NCBI GenBank assembly: GCA_003640385.1
Contig: RCAB01000849.1
Coordinates: 1 to 15,703 of the forward strand
Direction: 5' to 3'
DNA length: 15,703 nt
DNA from: Setaria digitata
Taxonomy: Eukaryota; Nematoda; Chromadorea; Rhabditida; Setariidae
Positions within the stretch are counted from its first letter, which is position 1, and every line of letters begins with the position of its first letter. Shown in pieces: positions 1-8,719 of the stretch. Below the pieces are notes generated by a model, which saw nothing but the letters and a program-made list of their open reading frames with translations, did not search any database and was not told the DNA's origin. The position numbers and the translations under genes are program-made.

Positions 1-20
1 AAAAAAAAACAGAAATTTAC

Positions 21-123
21 TGGGTAAAGCCCATTCACCGCTTGGCATGTATTCGGAAATATCAAAACCACCTTTTCCAGGCTGTAAATCCAATTTATCA
101 CCATCATATGTCCATGAACCAAA
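21..123 (-). CDS. acr-16: acr-16-like exon 5: loop B, partial receptor ends here in the window
   Basis: Codes residues 173-206 plus one base. It opens FGSWTYDGDKLDLQ and ends ISEYMPSGEWALP. The acceptor is TTTTCCAG. The chosen donor, GTAAAT at 20-15, leaves one extra base (phase 1), and the next exon lies left of the window. Trp176 corresponds to the aromatic loop B Trp that stacks against the agonist amine in this family. Confidence 0.92.
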
Positions 124-2931
124 CTGGAAAATCAATTGCCAAATACACTTTTTTTTTTTTTATCATTTGTTATCTTCACACTAAAATGTGCAATTAAATT
201 TAATAAAATAAACAAAATTGAAGCTGAAGAAATAATATTTTCGAAAATATTTCAACAACTGTAAAGCGAAATTTTAAAAGCATAAATAACAACGCGATGT
301 TTTTCAAATTTTTCGTTGAAATTACCATCCGTCTGCTTTCATGGATTTCGCTTTTAAATCAACATTATAATGCTTTCGGATATCTTTTATCATTTGTAAT
401 TTCTTAATCATGATTTTTAAACAGGTTGTGATATTATATTTTCCACGTCGGAGAAATCAATCTTAATCATAATTATCAAGCTAGAAGAGCAAGTGAAACT
501 AGAACAAATCATTGCTTTTCAGCATACCAGCGCTATATGCAGATGATAAGTTAAATTAATGAAAATGAAGAAAACTGATAAGCTTTGGCCTAAATAATGT
601 ATTTAGCTTAGTTACGAAATGTCAGCATAATAATTCAATATTTGTATTTGCTCAAATAAATAAATCCTAAAGCAAAAGAAAAGAGGCGAAAAGATCATTG
701 GATAAGATAAATTAAAAATTGAGACACAGCAACGGGAGGAGAAATTTTGATAATTACAATTATCCAATTAATACTGAAACAAATGGTTGTGCGGAATAGT
801 ATGAAAAAGGAAAAAGAAAATTGAATCAGTGATTGAATTTGACGGAAGTGGCAAATTAGCAATTTGTGCATTGTCAATTAATTAAATATGTCGAACAATT
901 TTGCATTCATAAAGTTATGAATTAAAAGTTTTTAATTTTGGTAATTAACTGTCAATTATTTTTTTTAATCTGTCTTAATTTATTTCCAGGAGGAAACGGA
1001 TAAAAACGAATTTCTTCGCAATTTTAGAAGTTTACATTTAATAAAGAAAATAAAAAGTTAGAAAATAATAGAAATAATACTGAGAACTTGATCATTTCCA
1101 AATTGATTCCATTAAGTTTTCTTTTTCTATCATCGAAGATTAAACAGATATTAACAGGAAGGAAATTAAATGCAAAGTCAATTAATTTACCTTGAAAAAA
1201 CAACGCTGCTCATCAAACGGAAACCATTCAATATTAATTTTGCAACTAATTTTGAAAATAGCCGGCGGAATCCATGAAATATCACCTGTATTATATACAA
1301 CCATATTGGTTGGATATGTCGAATCAAAATTTGCGTCTACGCTATAAAGTAATCGGCATAAATAATTAATTTGCTTAAAATTAAGCATTTTAAGGAATTG
1401 TTTTATTGTAAAATGAATGATATACTCAGAAATTAGGAGATGAAATAGAAATTCAAGCAAAAATGAGATATTTAAGGAAAAAAGAAAAAGTTTTAATAAT
1501 ATTGCTAAGACTGGAAAGGGAAAAGAGAAAAACGAATAAAAGTTCGGCTTATATTATAAAAATTTGCAATGAGCAAAAAGTCGTGAAAACTTTTTGTTAA
1601 ATTACTAGGAATTTAATGAATATATTCGGATATAAATAATAAAAGCTTAATTTATTTCAGTAAAAATTTAGAATTTTCATATGAATTGTATGAAACGAAA
1701 TTAACGATGAAAACTTCATATCATTCTAATTTTTTGATTTTGATAAAATACAAACTTTATATATATATATATGTATATATATACATATATGTAAAAAAAC
1801 TTTTTAACTGATAACATATCAATTGACAATAATTAATCCGAACCTATTAGTTCCTGCTTAATTATTACCGATCAATAAACATTTAAAGCAGGTATTCTTT
1901 TCTTTTCTTACCTATTATATAATAAAACATCAGGTTTCCAGATTTTTCCAGCCGGAAATCGAACATCTGTTATATTTCCGTACTTATCTTTATCCCATTT
2001 AAGTTTGTAATCATTCCATGCCTACAAATAATTGCTTAGAGATGATTAAAGAGAGTACGAAAAATGTTCTATTATTAAAGGCACATTAGAGCATAAACTC
2101 TTTTTGACTAATAAAAGATGGCAAGAACATATTTGAAATAATTAAAATTACAAAGAAAATTCATTTCCATTAAGTATAATGATGTTTAAAGTACAATACT
2201 GTAATATATATTGAGTTTTTTCATTTTTTTTTCAATGCAAATTTCTCTTTTTTTTTTAAATATATATATTTAAAAATATATATATGCCACTGTAATTATT
2301 TACTATTGGTTATCACTATATCCTTGATAACATAATCACAAAGTGATAATAATGCATTCAAATTTAAATCACATTCTTATCCAAGTTTAACACTAAAAGA
2401 CGAAAAAAAGTAAGCGAAATAATAAACTTACAAAATCAAGCCATGCATTTACATAAACAATTTGATTTTTCTCGTCAACATCGATGATTTGTTGTAGGGA
2501 CACTTTCAAATATACCTAAAATAATTCTAACAATTAATTGCTGAAAAAAAAAATAATAATTTTACAATATTAATAATTAAAGAGCTAACAAGCAGATAAG
2601 TAAACAAAAGTGATAAAGAAGTGATAAGCCAATAAATAGACAGTAGATGAATTTCCCATAGCAGATGCTCAAAACAATATTTAATTATGAAAACTTGAGT
2701 AATTAGAAGTAAAAATATGCGAGCGATATCGTTTGGAAAAATTTGATAAATGAAACAAACCACGACAGGTTGTGAATGATTTTGTACAGGACGTTCCAAA
2801 CTGTTGTAATTTTTCATTAAATCTTCATAAAGTCGCCGTTCATGATAGCTACCAGTAATCATTTGCAGAAATGTCAGGGATGAAATCAGGAAAAAGCACG
2901 GTAAAAAAGAATTGATCGTCAATTGTAACAT
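21..2931 (-). CDS. acr-16: Nicotinic acetylcholine receptor subunit, ACR-16-like, 5' part (five exons, 3' end outside window)
   Basis: Ligand-gated cation channel subunit of the Cys-loop family, acting in the plasma membrane of muscle or neurons. Spliced exons: 2761-2931, 2432-2515, 1912-2021, 1191-1341, 21-123 (619 nt, 206 codons plus one base). All junctions have GT/AG and keep frame. Seen in order: hydrophobic signal peptide (~1-27); the family N-terminal helix region HERRLYEDL (~30-38); loop D region WLDFAW (82-87); WKPDVLLYNS containing loop A (113-122, Tyr120); the Cys-loop, Cys155 to Cys169 with 13 residues between and FPFD inside; and GSWTYDG of loop B (Trp176). Sequons are NHS at 51 and NIT at 101. 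The YxCC of loop C, which defines alpha subunits, and TM1-TM4 lie beyond the left edge, so subunit type rests on overall likeness to nematode ACR-16 as I remember it. ACR-16 of C. elegans forms homomeric nicotine-sensitive, levamisole-insensitive muscle receptors. A closely related alpha7-like nematode subunit is the main alternative. Confidence 0.9.
124..1190 (-). other. Intron 4 of the receptor gene (1067 nt)
   Basis: Bounded by donor GTAAAT at 1190-1185 and acceptor TTTTCCAG at 131-124. AT-rich with no coding island. Contents seen: a 13-nt T run at 149-161, a perfect 18-bp palindrome at 234-251, and one ACTGATAA site at 574-581. The minus-strand frame at 695-877 is a chance open stretch with no family likeness. 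Confidence 0.9.
1191..1341 (-). CDS. acr-16: acr-16-like exon 4: loop E and Cys-loop
   Basis: Codes the last base of Ser122 and residues 123-172. The acceptor is TTTATAG and the donor GTAAAT. It reads VDANFDSTYPTNMVVYNTGD, then ISWIPPAIFKISC and the Cys-loop to RCFFK. Cys155 and Cys169 form the signature 15-residue disulphide loop, with Phe-Pro-Phe-Asp at 162-165. Residues 141-148 (GDISWIPP) sit where loop E lines the complementary face and differ from the C. elegans ACR-16 sequence I recall (STGLVHWVPPG region). Confidence 0.95.
1342..1911 (-). other. Intron 3 of the receptor gene (570 nt)
   Basis: Donor GTAAGA, acceptor TTTATAG. Contains the TA-rich microsatellite at 1758-1792 and an ACTGATAA site at 1807-1814. 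No coding sequence seen. Confidence 0.9.
1758..1792. repeat. TA-rich microsatellite
   Basis: Alternating TA with G and C interruptions (tgta, tacata), inside intron 3. Confidence 0.9.
1912..2021 (-). CDS. acr-16: acr-16-like exon 3: loop D Trp and loop A
   Basis: Codes residues 86-121 plus two bases of Ser122. The acceptor is TTTGTAG and the donor GTAAGA. It starts AWNDYKLKW, with Trp87 matching the loop D Trp of alpha7-type receptors, continues through the sequon GNIT and ends GKIWKPDVLLYN, which contains the loop A Tyr. The exon ends in phase 2 and joins cleanly to exon 4 to give the conserved Asn-Ser-Val-Asp. Confidence 0.94.
2022..2431 (-). other. Intron 2 of the receptor gene (410 nt)
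   Basis: Donor GTAAGT, acceptor TTTGTAG. Holds a TA-rich tract (2258-2285) and a spaced inverted pair of GATA-type cores: TTATCACT at 2310-2317 facing AGTGATAA at 2342-2349. No coding sequence seen. Confidence 0.9.
2258..2285. repeat. TA-rich microsatellite, near-palindromic
   Basis: Two short TA blocks separated by ttaaaaa, inside intron 2, directly next to a T run. Confidence 0.8.
2432..2515 (-). CDS. acr-16: acr-16-like exon 2: beta1-beta2, loop D start
   Basis: Codes residues 58-85, beginning VYLKVSLQQIIDVDEKNQ and ending VNAWLDF. The acceptor is ATTTTAG and the donor GTAAGT; the exon is exactly 28 codons (phase 0 on both sides). It is too short to stand out as an open frame and was found by extending the protein from exon 1. 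The stretch is strongly conserved in nAChR subunits and carries the approach to loop D of the complementary binding face. Confidence 0.93.
2516..2760 (-). other. Intron 1 of the receptor gene (245 nt)
   Basis: Donor is GTTTGT, weaker than the other donors here (GTAAGT, GTAAGA, GTAAAT); acceptor ATTTTAG. The reading frame of exon 1 stays open through the intron, but that translation has no receptor likeness and the splice restores the conserved Val-Tyr-Leu-Lys-Val. Confidence 0.88.
2761..2931 (-). CDS. acr-16: acr-16-like exon 1: signal peptide and N-terminal helix
   Basis: Codes residues 1-57. The start at 2931 gives a short N-region followed by a Phe/Leu-rich core, a standard signal peptide with likely cleavage near Gly27-Ser28. 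It is the first ATG after the probable 5' splice acceptor at 3063; a second in-frame Met at residue 24 lies at the end of the hydrophobic core and would destroy the signal peptide. Mature sequence starts around SYHERRLYEDLMKNYNSLER, typical of ACR-16-type subunits. The exon ends in phase 0 at a GTTTGT donor; reading on into the intron would put Cys-Phe in place of the conserved Tyr-Leu-Lys-Val of exon 2. Confidence 0.93.
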
Positions 2932-3063
2932 CCGGTTAAACGCTCTCCGTTTCCTTTTGCTTTACGGTTGTCCGGAATGGCAGACAATAGTGACAATAAA
3001 CGAAGAGTATTTGTTAATGTCAACTGTTCCTTCGTCCGTTTCCTTTTCCGTTCTCTTGTGTTA
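2932..3063 (-). other. Probable 5' UTR of the receptor gene with a possible splice-leader acceptor at its upstream edge
   Basis: This 132-nt stretch is clearly less AT-rich than the flanking DNA. On the minus strand it contains no ATG, so the start at 2931 would be the first one used. At its upstream edge the minus strand reads CATTTTCAAG with AG at 3065-3064, a plausible but not ideal acceptor. Most filarial and other nematode mRNAs receive a 22-nt spliced leader at such a site; whether this one does is inference. A 60-codon frame starting at 3101 overlaps the receptor start in another frame, but begins outside the proposed UTR. Confidence 0.5.
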
Positions 3064-3103
3064 CTTGAAAATGAAATGATAAATTGCAAATGAAATTTCA
3101 TTT

Positions 3104-4778
3104 AAAAATTTAATTATCACCGTTAAATTTTACGTATAAATATGCTATATAATGATAACAATGATCATGTTGATGATAATATTTTGTTAATTTATTGCAC
3201 AATAATAATTATGATAATGTGCTAATTAAAGAAATAACTGATAAAAATTTCGAACATTTGAACTCTCTAACCTGTTTCAATTCTAAATTATCATGTTCTT
3301 TTTTAATTTCCAATTTTTTGTTACAATAAAATTCGAAAGGACAAAAAAAAAAAAAAAAAAACTCTGAAACCCTCGAAATAAGTCTGCGTCAAATGAAAAT
3401 TTTTTGGAAATTATTAGCTAATAACTTCTTCTTTTTTTTTTAATATATAAATGTTATCATTTAAGCGGCTAATTTTTCAAAAACTTAATCTACCTGTTAT
3501 ATTATATCAGAATTATACCAAGAACGAAAAAAAAGTAAATTTTTGATAGTACCGAAAAACCTAAGTTTGTATGCTATGAGGCAAATTTTGCTAATGCTAA
3601 AGCTAAATGCTTCAAAATTTTGACTCGGATCATAAGTAATTAATATGTGTTAGTGTCAGCTGGTGTTTTACACAAGAAATCTATTGGTGTGAAATTATTT
3701 GTGCCATTGAAATAGGTGTAATTTTTTTTTGTTTCGTAACTGAAATTTTCACTTCAATTAAATGTTTAATTATAAATAAACAAAATAGCAAAAGTTCAGG
3801 ATAGGTAAAAATGCTAAAATCTCTGTTAATTATCACTGATCAATAAATAATAGTGATATCATTTGCTTTTATTAGAAGTACAGATGAATTGCTAATATTC
3901 ATCAATCTACTAGATGAAAAATCCATCCTGGCAGCTGTTTTATCAATTTTATTTGATCTAACCGCTAGCCTGACCCTATATATTCGGTTAACAATAACAA
4001 ATTTCCGGTTAAGCTATTCGAAAAAAAAAAAGAAAAAAAACGAGAAAACTTTTGGTAAAATATTCGAATATTACATTAAAAAGGAAAAAAAACTCACTAA
4101 AAATTGTAATATTTGGAACGAATTTTTATTGCACCATATACTTTAAATAAGTATGCAAAACTTTTTTAGCTATGAAAAATTGATAGTTTTTTTCATTTCT
4201 TTTTTTTTTTTTTTTTTCTTTTCGAACACTTACTTTGTCACAAAGCAAAAATGACTGAAATGCCTCGTTTACTGAGGATTATGGAAAACTGAAGATGAAG
4301 ACAAAAAGATTGAGAAAAGAGCAAAGTCAAAGTCTTTCTGGTTCAGGCCCATATAATAAGGTATTGAAAAAATGATGAGAAAAAAAAAAAAAAAAAAAAA
4401 CGTATGAATAAATTTTCAATTTTTTTTTTTAGCACTTTTAATTTAATGGCTTCGTAAAATTTTTTAGAGTATTTTGAGATAGGACCAAGAAATAAAATGA
4501 AATTATATTTTGGAGAAAAAAAAAAAAAGAGGAAAAAAGATGAAAGGAAGTAAAGGGAAAAAGGGATCAACAAGAAGATTTAAAAAATGAAAATTTAGAT
4601 GTACCGTGAATTATTCAAAATCCTTTATGGACTATACATATGTTTGAAATTATAAAACAAAAACGAGAAAAAAAAAAGACTTCACGGAGGTACATTTAAA
4701 TTTTACTTGAAAAAAATTTTACCAAATTTAGAATTGAAAATTGATGAAATTATTTTCTACAATAAATACCTTGTGATC

Positions 4779-4811
<33 letters not shown>

Positions 4812-5105
4812 TGATATATTGAACGTTAGTTATGACAACTTTTTTTTTTGTACTTAAATTAAATTTATTAATTTTTTCTATTTAGTTTTGGAATGAAAAT
4901 TTTTTTTGAATTTCAAAATTCACACTATTTGTAAAAAAAAATTAATCAACGATAACAAATTTTTCAAATGGAAAATGGAAAGGAGTGTTACAACAGTTGA
5001 TGAGATGAAATTGATAATATCAAACTGATAAAAAGTTCCATCATTCTGCTGCTAACAATTGAAATAAGGAAAGAAAAAAGTTTAAATTATACTGTTTTTA
5101 TTTAT
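3104..5105. other. Non-coding AT-rich DNA upstream of the receptor gene
   Basis: No gene recognised. Contents: ACTGATAA at 3237-3244 and 5024-5031; long A runs near 3343-3361, 4381-4400 and the longest of the window at 4782-4809 (28 A); T runs near 4199-4217 and 4844. The 97-codon frame at 3853-4146 begins in slightly more mixed sequence (3880-4020), then runs into Lys-coding poly(A). It matches no family I know and is treated as chance. Confidence 0.7.
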
Positions 5106-5124
5106 TATTCTATTCTATTCTATT
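5106..5124. repeat. TATTC pentanucleotide repeat
   Basis: About four TATTC-like units leading into TATTA/TTATA-rich sequence up to about 5160. Confidence 0.85.
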
Positions 5125-5311
5125 ATATTTATTATTATATTATGTTATATTATTGTAATACATTACCCCTATTATATCATGCAGTCTCGATTTTAACAAT
5201 TAGCTAAAAAAGTAATTGAAGCTATGTGATATATTGTTTTTACTCTTATTAATTAATAAAACAATATCTGCAATAGTTTTCAGCTCATTCCTGGTTATTT
5301 AATCAAAAACT

Positions 5312-5351
5312 AAAAAAAAAAAAAAAAAAGTGCCCAAGAATAGATAGATAA
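5312..5351 (+). repeat. Poly(A) plus GTGCC...AATAGATAG dispersed repeat, copy 1
   Basis: An A run is followed by gtgcccaagaatagatagat. A related sequence, gtgcctaggaatagataga, follows an A-rich run at 7201-7266. The order (A tract, GTGCCYARGAATAGATAG, GATA units) is the same and the core differs at only two or three positions. Possibly the end of a dispersed element; too short to classify. Confidence 0.5.
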
Positions 5352-5610
5352 TCAACAAAAACTTACTACTATAATTAATTTTCGAAATGTTAAAAGAACA
5401 AAATTATTTGACATTTTTAACTTTCGAAGTAATATTATTTTTGTTCCTATTCAGTTATTCATTTCATTGATCAAATTTTTGGCAAATTTTTTCCCCATTT
5501 TTATTTGTTAAATGATTATTGAAGAAATAAAACAGTGGCAACTATCAAATGATTTCAGTTATTCAATTTTTGCTATTGTCGGCGATAATTTGGGTGCCTC
5601 AAATTGCAAC

Positions 5611-5679
5611 TTTTTTAAATTTTATTTAAATTTTAAAAAAATTTTAATTTTTTTCAATTTTTTAAATTTTATTTAAATT
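5611..5679 (+). repeat. 22-bp direct repeat of T/A-rich sequence
   Basis: The same 22-bp string starts at 5611 and again at 5658 (47 bp apart), built from T6, A3, T4, ATTTAAATT. Low complexity, so likely local slippage or duplication. Confidence 0.7.
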
Positions 5680-7200
5680 ACCGAAATATATTATGAATAG
5701 CAACAATTGGAAGTACAACTGGTACCATAATATAAATTTTGATTTGTTTAGAATGAAAAATTATTTACAAACTAAATTGCAAAAGTAATATTTGTTTTTT
5801 TAAAAAAAAAAAGAAAAGAAAAAAGAGAATAAATTAAAAGATGAAGAAAAAAAAAAAAAATGCTATAAATGATGGCAGTTACCGCATTTAGACGAAAATT
5901 TGTGGTATATATACTTTGGAATGTTTTGGTTTCTTTCTAAATTTTTTTTTTTTTTTTGTTTTTTTTCTTGTTTCGAGGTATTTCCTGTTGAAAGAAGAAA
6001 TTGAAAAGTATTGTTATAAAAAAAAAAAAGAAAAGAAGAAAAAAAAAGAGAAAAAAGAAAAAGCAATGAAAGAAGAAGTTAGAAAATTAAACAAAATAAA
6101 ATTAAAAAATATTTGAGAATTGCTTTCAAAAAGATAATTAAAATTGAAAAACTGCAAAAAAAAATTAACAAATAAATAACAAAAAGATTATAATGTGAAA
6201 TTTAATTTAATACTTCATATAAAATTTTCTTTACGAACAAATTTGCGTGACTTTAGACTTCTTTTTCCAATCATTTCCATCTTTCTTTTGTTTTCAATTT
6301 AAGACACAGAAATAATTTGGAAAAGCTATATAAGCTAATTTTTTTTTTTTTTTTTTGATCCTTTCATATGAGTTAAAGATTTTTTTTTTTATTGTGATTT
6401 AATCGGTATATCGGTACTGATAAGTTTCGTCGTTTCAGATTGAACTGTTTTATCTCTCTTTGTTATCCGAAATATGTTGATTGTACAAAAATGAACTAAT
6501 TCATTTCATTAATTAATTAAAGTCACTAATTTTAGGAGATTTTATATCACTAGAAAGCCCGAAATTCCAATTAAAAGATTGCATTGAATAGTTTCATTTG
6601 CAAAATTTGTCATTAATGATTTTTATGAATCTATTAACGATTTGCCAGTAAATTCGGCATCGAAAGGCTTATTTATTTATTATTTTTTAAAGTCTTCCAA
6701 AACTGAAACTTTATTTAGTATTATTACAAAATGCTGGAAATTCTATTTGAAGCAATAATTGTAATTCGATGAAGACGTGTAATAAACATATTCATCATTT
6801 TTTTATAAGACAACTTTAATTATGATTATTGCTATTGTTAATCTTTACAAAATTATATTGCTATCAGAATAACTTACTTGAAATCATTATAATTTAACTG
6901 TAAATATATTTATTTTAATATACTGAAGTTGTTGACTTTTTTTTTTAAAGTCTCTTTTTATAAATCTCTTTTTTTTATAAATAAATAAATATATATATAT
7001 ACATACATAATATTTTTTCCTTTTAATTAAAATCTTTCAAAATTTGAAAATTATGCTAAAATTGAATTGGGAAAGTTAACGAAATTAGCTGTGAAATAGG
7101 AATTGCAAAAAAAAAAAAAAAAAAAAGAAATTAAATTAAGCATGCATTTTTCAGGAAGCTGTAAAAAAAAAAGCATTTCAATGATAAAGTCTAAGTTCAA
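5680..7200. other. Non-coding AT-rich DNA
   Basis: No gene recognised. The opposing frames at 5863-6116 consist of Lys/Phe codons from A and T runs and are shadows of low complexity. Contains ACTGATAA at 6416-6423, a TAAA/TA microsatellite at 6977-7010 and A runs near 7107-7125. Confidence 0.75.
6977..7010. repeat. ATAA then TA microsatellite
   Basis: Three ATAA-like units followed by TA repeats and two CATA units. Confidence 0.85.
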
Positions 7201-7293
7201 AAAAAAAAAAAAAAAGGAAAAGAAAAAGTGCCTAGGAATAGATAGAAAGATAGTTAGATAGATAATATGGATGAATGAATGAATGAATGAATG
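7201..7293 (+). repeat. Poly(A), GTGCC dispersed repeat copy 2, GATA and GAAT microsatellites
   Basis: An A-rich tract is followed by gtgcctaggaatagataga, GATA-type units to 7266 and a clean GAAT tetranucleotide array at 7271-7293 (about five and a half units). Shares its left half with 5312-5351. Confidence 0.75.
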
Positions 7294-7294
7294 G

Positions 7295-8215
7295 TAGGAG
7301 GAAATTGCATAAGTTCAAAACTAAGCAAACAATTTTTTTTTTTTTGTCCTGATAAAATAACTTATTTATTTTACTTCAAAAATTTAAATTTAAAATATAT
7401 ATACATTTATTTATATATGTAAATGAAAATATTTCACTTATTTAAATGTTTAATTAGTTTTAAATTCAAAATACAAGAATGATGAAATAAAAAAAAAGCA
7501 TAAATATAAAATGGAAAAACAAGAATAATTATTTGTTATGTGATAAATGAACTTTTCAATTAGCACCAATGGTAACAAATAGCAATATTGATTTATTTTA
7601 AGTGATATAAATTAGTTTCAAAAAAAAAAAAAAGTGTGGAAAATGAATAAAAATAAATGTGTTTTTATATGCAAACAGTAGCAGTAGTTGTTGAAAAAGA
7701 AAAAAAAAAAAGAAAAAAATGTGATTAATTGTTTTTTCGCTCATTTTTTTTTTCCTCTGATAAATGTCGAGAATAATAAATATATGCTATAGCTAAATAA
7801 ACTTTCATTTTGGACATTTTTAGGCCTATATTCTTGATGTTGTTGGCCCAAAAACGATATGTTCAATTTGTAAGTAATACTCATTTTGCATATCCAAAAA
7901 TATACACATTCATCACTTTCTAATTGAATGTTATTTTCGAGAAGAGAAGATGTGGTAGAATTTTAGTAGCAAGAAAAAAAAAAACGAGAGAAATAAATAA
8001 GCAAATAAATATTTTCATAAATAGTTGTTAAATGCAAGAATTATTAAATTATAAATTTTGTAAAATACATGCAAAAAAAAAAAAGAAAAAAAAAAGGGAA
8101 AGAAACAGATCTTAAAATTTCTTCAATTTAATGAAATTTTTTTAAAAATTATCAAAACATTAACAAAAAAATATTTTTTTAGAATTCATTTAATTTATTA
8201 AAGTTTTTGAACACA
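7295..8215. other. Non-coding AT-rich DNA
   Basis: No gene recognised; many A and T runs (near 7332, 7620, 7977, 8072, 8085). Confidence 0.75.
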
Positions 8216-8405
8216 CACAAAAAAAAAAAAAGCCTTCTCATTATGTAGAACTGAACACTCCTTATTAATATATGAACAATCTTTACTAAAATTCATTGCT
8301 ACCTAATCGCAAAAATTTTTTTTTTTTCTCATTTCAAAAATAAAGAAATACAAAAAAAAAAAAAAGAATTCCTACATTTGTGGCAGTGTTTTGTTTTTGC
8401 TTCTG
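8216..8405 (+). repeat. Direct duplication, copy 1 (190 nt)
   Basis: Begins CACA plus an A run, continues gccttctcattatgtagaac and ends gtttttgcttctg. Matches 8407-8613 along its whole length by eye. Differences are in two A tracts (13 versus 15 A; 14 A versus A7-G-A21), which account for the full 17-nt length difference. Confidence 0.95.
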
Positions 8406-8406
8406 N
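8406..8406. other. Single ambiguous base (N) at the duplication junction
   Basis: The only N in the window lies exactly between the two duplicated copies, which suggests an assembly join of two overlapping contig ends that were not merged. Confidence 0.95.
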
Positions 8407-8613
8407 CACAAAAAAAAAAAAAAAGCCTTCTCATTATGTAGAACTGAACACTCCTTATTAATATATGAACAATCTTTACTAAAATTCATTGCTACCTAAT
8501 CGCAAAAATTTTTTTTTTTTCTCATTTCAAAAATAAAGAAATACAAAAAAAGAAAAAAAAAAAAAAAAAAAAAGAATTCCTACATTTGTGGCAGTGTTTT
8601 GTTTTTGCTTCTG
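8407..8613 (+). repeat. Direct duplication, copy 2 (207 nt)
   Basis: Second copy of 8216-8405, with longer A tracts. After it the sequence continues into unique DNA (ttagaattttgtaatt), whereas copy 1 ends at the N. Confidence 0.95.
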
Positions 8614-8690
8614 TTAGAATTTTGTAATTAATTTAGCTGTTAATTTATTGCGTTTTAGAGTTAATTTGAATAGCATAACAATTATGAATG

Positions 8691-8719
8691 CTCCTTATTA
8701 AAATTCATTGCTACCTAAT
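8691..8719 (+). repeat. Third, decayed partial copy of the 8216/8407 segment
   Basis: Reads ctccttatta joined directly to aaattcattgctacctaat; both halves occur in copies 1 and 2 but separated there by 21 nt. This suggests an older related copy with a 21-bp deletion, or the ancestral form before an insertion. Confidence 0.65.

Noticed and set aside
2527..2760. C-terminal extension of exon 1 as a separate 134-residue membrane protein
   Set aside because: The receptor splice at 2761 restores conserved sequence; the extension is intron 1.
3131..3153. TATA-like sequence upstream of the receptor on the minus strand
   Set aside because: In DNA this AT-rich such strings are everywhere; no supporting start-site evidence.
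3272..3279. CTGTTTCA, the motif upstream of C. elegans piRNA genes
   Set aside because: A single octamer is expected by chance, and clade III nematodes are reported to have lost the piRNA pathway.
3853..4146. 97-codon plus-strand open frame
   Set aside because: The first half has no family likeness and the second half is Lys from A runs; no splice context or composition change supports a gene.
4782..4809. 28-nt A run as a retroposon tail
   Set aside because: No upstream element body, no target-site duplication, and dozens of similar runs nearby.
5863..6116. Two overlapping frames on opposite strands
   Set aside because: Both are read from the same poly(T)/poly(A) tracts (Phe-rich and Lys-rich).
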